DNA from: Oscillospiraceae bacterium
GTDB taxonomy: Bacteria; Bacillota; Clostridia; Oscillospirales; Acutalibacteraceae
Reading direction: 5' to 3'
Assembly (NCBI GenBank): GCA_015066205.1
Contig: SVOV01000026.1
Span: 1 to 34,848 of the forward strand
DNA: 34,848 nucleotides
Below, piece by piece: positions 21,901 to 27,629 of the stretch (position 1 is the stretch's first letter; every line of letters begins with the position of its first letter). A program made the position numbers and the translations under genes. The notes beneath the pieces are model-generated. The model saw nothing but the letters and a program-made list of their open reading frames with translations, was not told the origin of the DNA and made no database searches.

Positions 21901-22483
21901 ACATTTCCTTGAGGTCTTCATAGTCCCAGATCTCGATCTTCTGGATTTCGTGAGATGTACGGAAGCCGTCGAAGAAGTTAAGGAAGGGAACTCTTGACTT
22001 GATAGTAGCAAGGTGTGCTACGGCGCCGAGGTCCATAACTTCCTGTGTGTTTGTTTCAGCGAGCATTGCGAAACCTGTCTGACGGCAAGCATAAACGTCA
22101 GAATGATCGCCGAAAATGTTGAGTGCGTGAGATGCTACGCAACGGGCGGAAACATGGAAAACAGAGGGAAGAAGCTCACCTGCGATCTTATACATGTTGG
22201 GGATCATAAGAAGAAGACCCTGAGAAGCTGTATAAGTTGTTGTGAGAGCACCTGCTGCGAGAGAACCGTGAACGGTACCTGCTGCACCTGCTTCAGACTG
22301 CATTTCAGCAACCTTAACGGTTGTGCCGAAGATGTTCTTGAGTCCCTGTGCGGACCACTGGTCAACATAGTCTGCCATGGGGCTTGAAGGAGTAATAGGA
22401 TAAATACCTGCTACTTCGGTAAAAGCATAGGAAACATATGCGGCTGCATTGTTACCGTCCATGGACTTTTTCATTCTTGCCAT
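18944..22483 (-). CDS. nifJ: Pyruvate:ferredoxin (flavodoxin) oxidoreductase
   Basis: A 1,179-residue single-chain PFOR, the usual length. It converts pyruvate and CoA to acetyl-CoA and CO2 and passes electrons to ferredoxin, the central step of anaerobic sugar breakdown. Order: N-terminal domain with Y-I-T/P-I-T-P-S-S-P-M-A (about 20-30), a middle transketolase-like domain, two [4Fe-4S] motifs (C-V-Q-C-N-R-C-A-Y-V-C-P near 695, C-M-G-C-G-V-C-I-G-V-C-P near 748), and a C-terminal thiamine-diphosphate site (G-D-G-W-A-Y-D-I-G-F-G-G near 965; Y-S-N-T-G-G-Q after it). The cysteines for the third cluster are seen (C-A-G-C near 825). The start at 22483 has AGGAGG upstream; 34 extra in-frame residues before it have no ribosome binding site. 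Confidence 0.97.
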   Translation of the reverse strand: MARMKKSMDGNNAAAYVSYAFTEVAGIYPITPSSPMADYVDQWSAQGLKNIFGTTVKVAEMQSEAGAAGTVHGSLAAGALTTTYTASQGLLLMIPNMYKIAGELLPSVFHVSARCVASHALNIFGDHSDVYACRQTGFAMLAETNTQEVMDLGAVAHLATIKSRVPFLNFFDGFRTSHEIQKIEIWDYEDLKEMCDMDAVDAFRKRALNPEHPVMRGSHENGDIFFQHREACNEYYDAVPAIVEEYMDKVNAKLGTNYKLFNYYGAEDAERVIVAMGSICDVAEEVIDYLTAQGEKVGLVKVRLYRPFSAEKLIEAIPATAKKIAVLDRTKEPGSLGEPLYLDVVTALATKGVQATVVGGRYGLGSKDTPPASVFAVYEELKKDAPKAQFTIGINDDVTHLSLEEKEAPNTAAPGTIECKFWGLGGDGTVGANKDSIKIIGDHTDKFVQAYFQYDSKKTGGITISHLRFGDKPIKSPYYINKADFVACHNPSYVEKGFKMVQDVKPGGVFLINCQWDEKELSEKLNAETKRYIANNNIQLYTVNAIDLAAKIGLGKRTNTVLQSAFFSLAKVLPPEEAIGYMKEKAQKFMKKGKEIVEMNEKAIDAGATAYVKIDVPADWANAEDTCNCTSEGAQSKLEKMVNNIMLPVGRMDGDSLPVSAFMDHADGTFEQGASAFEKRGVAVMVPEWDPTKCVQCNRCAYVCPHATIRPFAMTAEEAANAPEVTKTKEIKKTEYVYTLAVSPMDCMGCGVCIGVCPTNSLTMKSRESQDAQQASFDYCVANVTEKADMTAGVSVKASQFKTPLLEFSGSCAGCAETAYARLITQMFGDRMYISNATGCSSIWGGPAATSPYTVNKAGHGPAWANSLFEDNAEHGFGMYLGQNAIRNSLIAKVKEIAASEKASAELKAAADEYLATVNDGAKNGAATEALVAELEKVGCCCDNCASVLKNKEYLAKKSVWIFGGDGWAYDIGFGGVDHVLAAGEDVNIMVFDTEVYSNTGGQASKASQIGQVAQFAAAGKGIAKKSLSEIAMSYGYVYVAQIAMGADMNQTIKAIAEAEAYNGPSIIIAYAPCEMHSIKGGMVNCQAEMQKAVECGYWNMFRYNPALKEKGENPFSIDSKPGKSEDFRAFLLNEARYSSLTRSFPDRAEALFADAEAKSVERYNHLLRLKALYAPDAE

Positions 22484-22535
22484 AATATATCCTCCTAAAT
22501 AATAATACAATGGTAGGTTTTTTACACCAAAAAAC

Positions 22536-22564
22536 ATTTTAACACTTAATATTAAAAAAGTAAA
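22536..22564 (-). promoter_or_regulatory. Promoter of the PFOR gene
   Basis: On the minus strand TTTACT (22564-22559), 17 bp, TAAAAT (22541-22536) preceded by TGT. Leader of about 47 nt. Same design as the rpsO promoter on the other strand. Confidence 0.55.
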
Positions 22565-22722
22565 TATCCATTTTATGAAACGCAAGTAGAAAAATGCAGT
22601 ATTTTAGCCAAAGTTTTGTATATCTTTTACATTTTACGGTATAAAAATGCGATTTGTTAAAGAAAAAACATTCTTTGGAAAACTGTATCTGAAAAAATTT
22701 GATATTTTCCCGAAAAAAACAC

Positions 22723-22751
22723 TTTACATTTCTCTTAAGGTGTGTTAAAAT
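22723..22751 (+). promoter_or_regulatory. Promoter of rpsO
   Basis: TTTACA (22723-22728), 17 bp, TAAAAT (22746-22751) preceded by TGT. CTTAAGGTG (22734-22742) in the spacer is the inverse of CACCTTAAG at 22806-22814. Confidence 0.65.
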
Positions 22752-22757
22752 GCACTG

Positions 22758-22858
22758 TGTCCGGTTTCTCGGAGATGGGGGTTATTCTGCCCTTTTGGCA
22801 GTTCTCACCTTAAGCCCTCTCTGGGAATTTCGGGAAATATTTTAATGAGGTGAAAAAA
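22758..22858 (+). promoter_or_regulatory. rpsO leader, candidate S15 autoregulatory RNA
   Basis: About 100 nt of transcribed leader with a small hairpin CTGCC/GGCAG (22787-22791 with 22797-22801) and G-rich and C-rich stretches either side. S15 controls its own mRNA in several bacteria, but the RNA structures vary widely, and I cannot match this leader to a described class. Confidence 0.35.
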
Positions 22859-23122
22859 ATGACACAGGCAGAAAAGCAGGCCATTATGGCTGAATTCGCT
22901 ACTCACGAGGGCGACACAGGTTCTCCCGAAGTGCAGATAGCTGTTCTCACAAAGAGAATCAACGACCTTAACGAACATCTTAAGGAACACAAGAAGGACC
23001 ATCATTCAAGACGCGGTCTTCTCAAGATGGTTGGTCACAGAAGAAACCTTCTTGCATATCTTCAGAAGAACGACATCGAAAGATATCGTGCTGTTGTTGC
23101 AAAGCTCGGTCTTCGTAAATAA
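22859..23122 (+). CDS. rpsO: 30S ribosomal protein S15
   Basis: An 87-residue protein, close to the usual 88-89. It is S15 throughout: [19 protein letters not shown] (about 18-36), [19 protein letters not shown] and [11 protein letters not shown]. It binds 16S rRNA early in 30S assembly. GTG at 22850 is part of the GAGGTG ribosome binding site, so the ATG at 22859, seven bases further, is the start. It precedes pnp, the order found in many bacteria, though here the two are separated by nearly 300 bp. Confidence 0.97.
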   Translation: MTQAEKQAIMAEFATHEGDTGSPEVQIAVLTKRINDLNEHLKEHKKDHHSRRGLLKMVGHRRNLLAYLQKNDIERYRAVVAKLGLRK

Positions 23123-23133
23123 GGTAGTGTCAA

Positions 23134-23172
23134 GGGCGGCGAAAGTTTTTTTGTCGCCCGAAAATTCTTTTT
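23134..23172 (+). terminator. Probable terminator of rpsO
   Basis: A 7-bp GC-rich stem GGGCGGC/GTCGCCC (one G-T; 23134-23140 with 23153-23159), 12-nt loop. The long T-run begins about nine bases after the stem, later than ideal. Confidence 0.5.
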
Positions 23173-23220
23173 TTCAAGCAACTTAAGAATGTTTTTTCCC
23201 CGTGAAAATTGTTAATGTAT

Positions 23221-23367
23221 AATGTACAATTCAAAGCAAGCAGAAAGTTTTGCTTTGAAGTAAGAGTGAATAGTGAACAGTTACACTGTCAGAGGACACT
23301 TTCGTGTTCCGATCATATCCGATTCCCGATTTCTTTGGATTTTATTGCTGGCTTTGAATTGTACATT
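23221..23367. repeat. 147-bp element bounded by a perfect 17-bp inverted repeat
   Basis: AATGTACAATTCAAAGC (23221-23237) is the exact inverse complement of 23351-23367; 113 bp lie between. TTCAAAGC in the left arm can also pair with GCTTTGAA at 23252-23259, giving a competing local hairpin, and a further hairpin GGACAC/GTGTTCC lies inside. No open frame of note. It could be a MITE-like element; no clear target duplication is seen. Confidence 0.75.
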
Positions 23368-23394
23368 GACAGTAACCGCATTCTTTGGTAATAA
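23366..23394 (+). promoter_or_regulatory. Promoter of pnp
   Basis: TTGACA (23366-23371), 17 bp, TAATAA (23389-23394) preceded by TGG. The first two bases of the -35 are the last two of the inverted repeat, so the repeat lies just upstream of this promoter. Confidence 0.65.
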
Positions 23395-23415
23395 AATTTA
23401 TAAAGGAGTAGTAAA

Positions 23416-25599
23416 ATGTTTAACGAGTTCAGAAAGTTTGAAACCACACTCGCAGGCAGACCTCTTGTAGTTGAAACAGGTAAAATGGCTCAGCTGGCAG
23501 GCGGCTCCTGTCTTATCCGTTACGGTGAAACAGAAGTTCTTTGTACTGCAACTATGGCAGACAAGCCCCGTGAGGGCGTAGATTTCTTCCCCATGTCAGT
23601 TGACTTCGAGGAGAAGCTTTATTCGGTAGGTAAGATTCCCGGCTCATTCCAGAGAAGAGAAGGAAAGGCATCAGAAAAGGCAACCCTTTGCTCCCGTGTT
23701 ATCGACAGACCCGTCCGTCCTCTTTTCCCCAAGGATATGAGAAACGATGTCGGCGTTGTTGCAACGGTTATGTCTGTTGATCCCGACTGTCTTCCCGAGA
23801 TCACCGCTATGATAGGTGTTTCGGTCGCTCTTTCAATTTCCGCAATTCCGTGGGCAGGCCCCATCTCGGGCGTATCTGTAGGTCTTGTTGACGGCAAGTT
23901 CGTTATCAATCCCACAGCTGCTGAAAGAGAGCGCTCAGAAATGGCAGCAACAGTTGCTTCAACTGCAGACCTTGTTGCTATGATAGAAGCCGGTGCAAAC
24001 GAGGTTCCCAACGATGTTATGTATGATGCAATTATGTTCGCTCATGCAGAAAATCAGAAGATAGTTGAATTCATCAAGGGTATTCAGGCTGAGATCGGTA
24101 AGGAAAAGATCGAGGTTCCCTCAATGGATCCCTCTCCCGAAATGTTTGAAGCTGTAAAGGAATTTGCTATCGAGGATGTCAAGGTTGCTCTTGATACAGA
24201 CGACAAGAGAATCCGTGATGAAAGACTTCTTCCCATCTATGATGCAGTTCACGCAAAGTTTGATGAGGTATATCCCGATGACATCGCAAAGATCGATGAC
24301 TGTATGTATAAGCTTCAGAAATATATCGTTCGCCGTTGGCTTCTTGACGAGGGCAAGCGTGTAGACGGCAGAGGAATCAACGATATGCGTCCTCTTGATG
24401 CCCAGATCGACCTTCTCTCCCGTGTTCACGGCTCAGGTATGTTCACAAGAGGACAGACCCAGGTTCTCACAGTTACCACTCTCGGTACTGTAGGTGAGGC
24501 TCAGGCTCTTGACGGAATCGATGAAGAAGAATCCAAGAGATATATCCATCACTATAATTTCCCCTCATATTCAGTAGGCGAAACAAAGCCCTCAAGAGGC
24601 CCCGGAAGACGCGAGATCGGTCACGGTGCTCTCGCAGAAAGAGCTCTTGTTCCCGTAATCCCCTCTGTAGAAGAATTCCCCTATACTATAAGACTTGTTT
24701 CCGAGGTCCTTTCCTCAAACGGCTCAACCTCACAGGCTTCCATCTGCGGTTCAACTCTTTCTCTTATGGCAGCAGGTGTTCCCATCAAGGCTCCCGTAGC
24801 AGGTATCTCCTGCGGTCTTGTAACAGAGGGCGACCGCTTTATGACAATGGTTGACATTCAGGGCCTTGAAGATTTCTTCGGCGATATGGACTTCAAGGTT
24901 GCAGGTACAAAGGCAGGTATCACAGCAATTCAGATGGACCTCAAGGTTCACGGTCTTACTCCCGCTATCATCAAGGAAGCTCTTGAAAAGACATACGATG
25001 CAAGATGCAAGATCCTTGACGAGGTTATGCTTCCCTGTATCTCAGAACCCAGAGCAGAGCTTTCCAAGTATGCTCCCAAGATGCTTTCCACAAAGATCGA
25101 TCCCGAAAAGATCGGTGATGTTATCGGTAAGCAGGGTAAGGTTATTCAGAAGATCTGCGCTGAATGTAACTGTAAGATCGATATTGAGGATGACGGCTCC
25201 GTATTTATTTCCTCAACCGATATCGATGATGCAAACAGAGCTCTCAATATGATCGAAACTATCGTAAACGATCCCGAAGAAGGCTCCATCTACAAGGGTG
25301 TTGTTACAAGACTTATGTCCTTCGGTGCATTCGTAGAGATCGCTCCCGGCAGAGAAGGTATGGTTCACATCAGCCACCTCGATGTTAAGAGAACCGAAAA
25401 GGTTGAAGATGTTGTAAATGTAGGCGATGAGATCATCGTTATGGTTCTTCCCACAGACGATCAGGGCAGACTTAATCTTTCCAGAAGAAATGCTCTCATT
25501 GCTGTTGAAGGACTTACTCCCGAAAATGAGATCGACGACACACCCAGAAAGCCCAGAAGAGATTTCGGCAAGGGTCCCCGCCGCGACAAGAGAAACTGA
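23416..25599 (+). CDS. pnp: Polyribonucleotide nucleotidyltransferase (PNPase)
   Basis: A 727-residue 3'-5' phosphorolytic exoribonuclease of the RNA degradation machinery. Order: first RNase PH domain (about 10-145, with R-E-G-V-D-F-F-P-M-S-V-D-F-E-E-K), helical linker, second RNase PH domain (about 310-535, with R-G-Q-T-Q-V-L-T-V-T-T-L-G and F-F-G-D-M-D-F-K-V-A-G-T), KH domain (about 555-612, I-G-K-Q-G-K-V-I-Q-K-I) and S1 domain (about 620-690, G-A-F-V-E-I and G-M-V-H-I-S-H-L), then a basic tail. All are intact. AAAGGAG precedes the ATG. A hairpin terminator follows. Confidence 0.98.
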   Translation: MFNEFRKFETTLAGRPLVVETGKMAQLAGGSCLIRYGETEVLCTATMADKPREGVDFFPMSVDFEEKLYSVGKIPGSFQRREGKASEKATLCSRVIDRPVRPLFPKDMRNDVGVVATVMSVDPDCLPEITAMIGVSVALSISAIPWAGPISGVSVGLVDGKFVINPTAAERERSEMAATVASTADLVAMIEAGANEVPNDVMYDAIMFAHAENQKIVEFIKGIQAEIGKEKIEVPSMDPSPEMFEAVKEFAIEDVKVALDTDDKRIRDERLLPIYDAVHAKFDEVYPDDIAKIDDCMYKLQKYIVRRWLLDEGKRVDGRGINDMRPLDAQIDLLSRVHGSGMFTRGQTQVLTVTTLGTVGEAQALDGIDEEESKRYIHHYNFPSYSVGETKPSRGPGRREIGHGALAERALVPVIPSVEEFPYTIRLVSEVLSSNGSTSQASICGSTLSLMAAGVPIKAPVAGISCGLVTEGDRFMTMVDIQGLEDFFGDMDFKVAGTKAGITAIQMDLKVHGLTPAIIKEALEKTYDARCKILDEVMLPCISEPRAELSKYAPKMLSTKIDPEKIGDVIGKQGKVIQKICAECNCKIDIEDDGSVFISSTDIDDANRALNMIETIVNDPEEGSIYKGVVTRLMSFGAFVEIAPGREGMVHISHLDVKRTEKVEDVVNVGDEIIVMVLPTDDQGRLNLSRRNALIAVEGLTPENEIDDTPRKPRRDFGKGPRRDKRN

Positions 25600-25627
25600 C
25601 AGACCAATAAATCAGAATTATAATAAA

Positions 25628-25660
25628 AAGCTTCGGATCTTTTTTCCGGAGCTTTTTTGT
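25628..25660 (+). terminator. Terminator of pnp
   Basis: A 10-bp stem (25628-25637 with 25645-25654, one G-T), AAGCTTCGGA with TCCGGAGCTT, T-run. Confidence 0.85.
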
Positions 25661-25776
25661 TTGCCCTAAAAACTGTAATTATGATATATATAAGAAATTA
25701 AACTGAATAATGGAATTAAATGGTAAAATATTCACGGTAATGCATATTTTTATTGTAAAGATAACAGACTTTACAC
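25661..25776. other. AT-rich intergenic stretch
   Basis: Together with the motif cluster that follows it makes up the long gap between pnp and ispE. Nothing recognisable before 25777. Confidence 0.5.
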
Positions 25777-25920
25777 TGTTGAAAACTTTGAATACTTGTT
25801 GACAAAAGCCCCAAATTTGTTGAAAACTCGGTTGAAACTGTTGATAACAGGGGGATTGTTAAAAAAATAACGACTAAAAGTGTAAAATTACTGACTTTAC
25901 TTCAACAAAGTTTTCAACAA
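25777..25920. promoter_or_regulatory. Cluster of helically phased TGTTGANAA motifs, DnaA-box-like
   Basis: TGTTGAAAA at 25777, TGTTGACAA at 25797, TGTTGAAAA at 25818 and TGTTGATAA at 25839, spaced 20, 21 and 21 bp, with weaker GGTTGAAAC at 25830. An inverted copy TTTTCAACA lies at 25911, and a degenerate one at 25899. TTGTTGAAAACT (25817-25828) and 25909-25920 form a perfect 12-bp inverted repeat. Read on the other strand, the 25839 site is TTATCAACA, one base from the DnaA box TTATCCACA. AT-rich sequence follows. Binding by DnaA is inferred. Confidence 0.6.
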
Positions 25921-25982
25921 TTTTCCGTTTTTGGGCAAAAAGTATACAAAAGCAAAATATTTGATATTTTGATAAAAAAAGG

Positions 25983-26011
25983 TAGGCAGAGTAATAAAAA
26001 AGTGATAGAAT
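25983..26011 (+). promoter_or_regulatory. Candidate promoter of ispE
   Basis: TAGAAT (26006-26011) preceded by TGA, with a poor -35 TAGGCA 17 bp upstream (25983-25988). Confidence 0.4.
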
Positions 26012-26040
26012 AAAGAAAAGATATTTCGGCGGTGAAAAAA

Positions 26041-26895
26041 ATGGAATTAAGACTTAAAGCATATGCCAAGATAAATCTCACTCTTGATCTTACGGGAATT
26101 CTGCCCAATAAATATCACGGAATCTTTACTCTTATGCAGTCTGTAGGTCTTTTTGATACGGTAACTGTAAAAACCGGAGAAAAGGGACTTGTTCTCAGAT
26201 GCTCCGAAAAATATATTCCCTGTGATGACAGAAATACAGCCTTCAAGGCGGCAAGGCTCTTTTATGAAAAGGCGGGAATTGAGCCCGAATGTGAAATATA
26301 TATAAAAAAGGTCATCCCCTCGGGCGCCGGACTTGCGGGGGGAAGTGCCGACGCGGCGGCGGTTCTTAAGGCTCTCAGTATGGCATATCCCTCGGCTCTT
26401 TCACACAGGGAAATTATGGCTGTAGCCTTCAGTGTGGGCGCGGATGTGCCGTTTTGCTATGTGGGCGGTACAAAGCTTTGTCAGAATATAGGTGAGGTCA
26501 TGTCCGCACTCCCGCCTCTTTATTCCGATGTGCTTATTGTAAAGCCCTATGAAAGAGTATCAACAAAGGATGCTTATCAGAGATTTGATACTGCCGAGAA
26601 TATTTCCCATCCCGATAATGATTCTTTCCTTTTTTATGCCTCTCAGGGGGATTATAAGGAAGCCGTAAAATATGCCGAGAATATGTTTGAAACACTTTCT
26701 GATGTAAAGTCGGGTAAGGAAATAAAGGAAACAATGAAAAGCTGCGGTGCGTGGTTTTCATCGATGTCAGGCTCGGGCTCTGCTTATTACGGACTTTTTG
26801 ATTATCCCGAGGATGCAAAAAAATGTGCCGAGCTTCTGAAAAATAAAGCCGAGAGCGTTTTTGTATGCAAAACAAAATCAAAGGGTATTGAATAA
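26041..26895 (+). CDS. ispE: 4-diphosphocytidyl-2-C-methyl-D-erythritol kinase
   Basis: A 284-residue GHMP kinase that phosphorylates CDP-methylerythritol in the MEP route to isoprenoids. It opens with K-A-Y-A-K-I-N-L-T-L-D (catalytic Lys10), has the GHMP ATP motif P-S-G-A-G-L-A-G-G-S-A-D-A-A-A (93-107), the catalytic aspartate in S-V-G-A-D-V-P-F (Asp135) and a C-terminal M-S-G-S-G-S-A-Y-Y-G glycine loop. The ATG at 26041 is the start; the GTG at 26032 is part of the ribosome binding site GGCGGTG. ispE next to spore genes such as spoIIR or purR is common in Firmicutes. Confidence 0.95.
   Translation: MELRLKAYAKINLTLDLTGILPNKYHGIFTLMQSVGLFDTVTVKTGEKGLVLRCSEKYIPCDDRNTAFKAARLFYEKAGIEPECEIYIKKVIPSGAGLAGGSADAAAVLKALSMAYPSALSHREIMAVAFSVGADVPFCYVGGTKLCQNIGEVMSALPPLYSDVLIVKPYERVSTKDAYQRFDTAENISHPDNDSFLFYASQGDYKEAVKYAENMFETLSDVKSGKEIKETMKSCGAWFSSMSGSGSAYYGLFDYPEDAKKCAELLKNKAESVFVCKTKSKGIE
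26863..26890 (+). promoter_or_regulatory. Possible sigma-F-type promoter of spoIIR
   Basis: GTATG (26863-26867), 15 bp, GGGTATTG (26883-26890), inside the end of ispE, loosely resembles the forespore sigma-F pattern (GYWTA, about 15-16 bp, GGNRANANTW). spoIIR is sigma-F dependent in Bacillus; the match is partial. Confidence 0.25.
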
Positions 26896-26911
26896 AAAGA
26901 AAAATACTGAC

Positions 26912-26943
26912 AAGACTTTCCTTTGAAAGGAAGGTCTTTTTTT
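26912..26943 (+). terminator. Terminator-like hairpin enclosing the spoIIR ribosome binding site
   Basis: AAGACTTTCCT pairs with AGGAAGGTCTT (26912-26922 with 26928-26938, one G-T pair), 5-nt loop, followed by T to 26943, immediately before the ATG. The right arm contains the GGAAGG that serves spoIIR. Confidence 0.75.
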
Positions 26944-27567
26944 ATGAGAACATATTTAATTAAGCATCAGAATCTTTTTTATTCGTTAATACTTTTATTT
27001 GCACTTCTTACTGCGGCGGTCTGTGACGGCTTTCTTGCGGCTGATTCTGTCAGGGATGAATGTCTTCGTCTGCACATAAAAGCCGCCTCCGATTCCGAGG
27101 AGGATCAGAGAATAAAGCTTCTTGTAAGAGATGCGGTGCTTTCAGCGGGGGCGGAGTATTTTGCTGATAATACCGATGCTGATGCGGCGGCAAGAAAGAT
27201 CTATGAGAACAAGGCTGAAATAGAAAGCATTGCCAATGCCGTGCTTATTGAAAACGGAGTTCCCTATAAGGCAGCGCTTTCCCTTGAAGAGGAATACTTT
27301 GAAACAAGGGAATATGAAAATTTCCGTCTTCCCGCGGGAAAATATACCGCCTGTAAGGTTGTACTGGGAGAGGGAGAGGGCAAAAACTGGTGGTGTATAA
27401 TGTTTCCGCCCTTGTGCCTTCCTGCCGCCACGGAGAAAACAGATGACAGTGTCTATGCCGTATTCGGTGAAAACGGTGGAGACCTTGTTACGGAAAAAGG
27501 CGGATATAAAATAAAATTCAGAATCGTTGAAATAGTTGAAGAAATAATAGAAGCCATAAAAAATTAA
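26944..27567 (+). CDS. spoIIR: Stage II sporulation protein R
   Basis: A 207-residue exported protein. In Bacillus, SpoIIR is made in the forespore under sigma-F, crosses to the intermembrane space and triggers SpoIIGA to activate sigma-E in the mother cell. Family motifs are clear: an N-terminal membrane or signal segment (about 12-32), D-E-C-L-R-L-H-I-K-A-A-S-D-S-E-E-D-Q-R-I-K-L-L-V-R-D-A-V-L (about 39-67), F-R-L-P-A-G-K-Y-T-A-C-K-V-V-L-G-E-G and K-N-W-W-C-I-M-F-P-P-L-C. The ATG at 26944 is preferred; TTG at 26923 would lie in the hairpin. The product shows that the organism makes endospores or descends from a spore former. Confidence 0.95.
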   Translation: MRTYLIKHQNLFYSLILLFALLTAAVCDGFLAADSVRDECLRLHIKAASDSEEDQRIKLLVRDAVLSAGAEYFADNTDADAAARKIYENKAEIESIANAVLIENGVPYKAALSLEEEYFETREYENFRLPAGKYTACKVVLGEGEGKNWWCIMFPPLCLPAATEKTDDSVYAVFGENGGDLVTEKGGYKIKFRIVEIVEEIIEAIKN

Positions 27568-27585
27568 TTCTTTACGGGGTAAATA

Positions 27586-27616
27586 AAAAGGAGCTGCAAA
27601 ACTTGCAGCTCCTTTT
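27586..27616. terminator. Bidirectional terminator
   Basis: A 14-bp perfect stem AAAAGGAGCTGCAA/TTGCAGCTCCTTTT (27586-27599 with 27603-27616), loop AAC. The A/T ends give U-tracts on both strands between convergent genes. Confidence 0.9.
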
Positions 27617-27629
27617 GTATGCTTATATG

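Noticed and set aside
22484-22585. A 34-residue N-terminal extension of PFOR
   Set aside because: The extension has no ribosome binding site and covers the promoter; AGGAGG and the family start point to 22483.
25777-26040. Chromosomal origin of replication
   Set aside because: No dnaA, dnaN or rpmH nearby, and rpsO-pnp read toward the cluster; a DnaA-like regulatory or titration cluster is the more modest reading.
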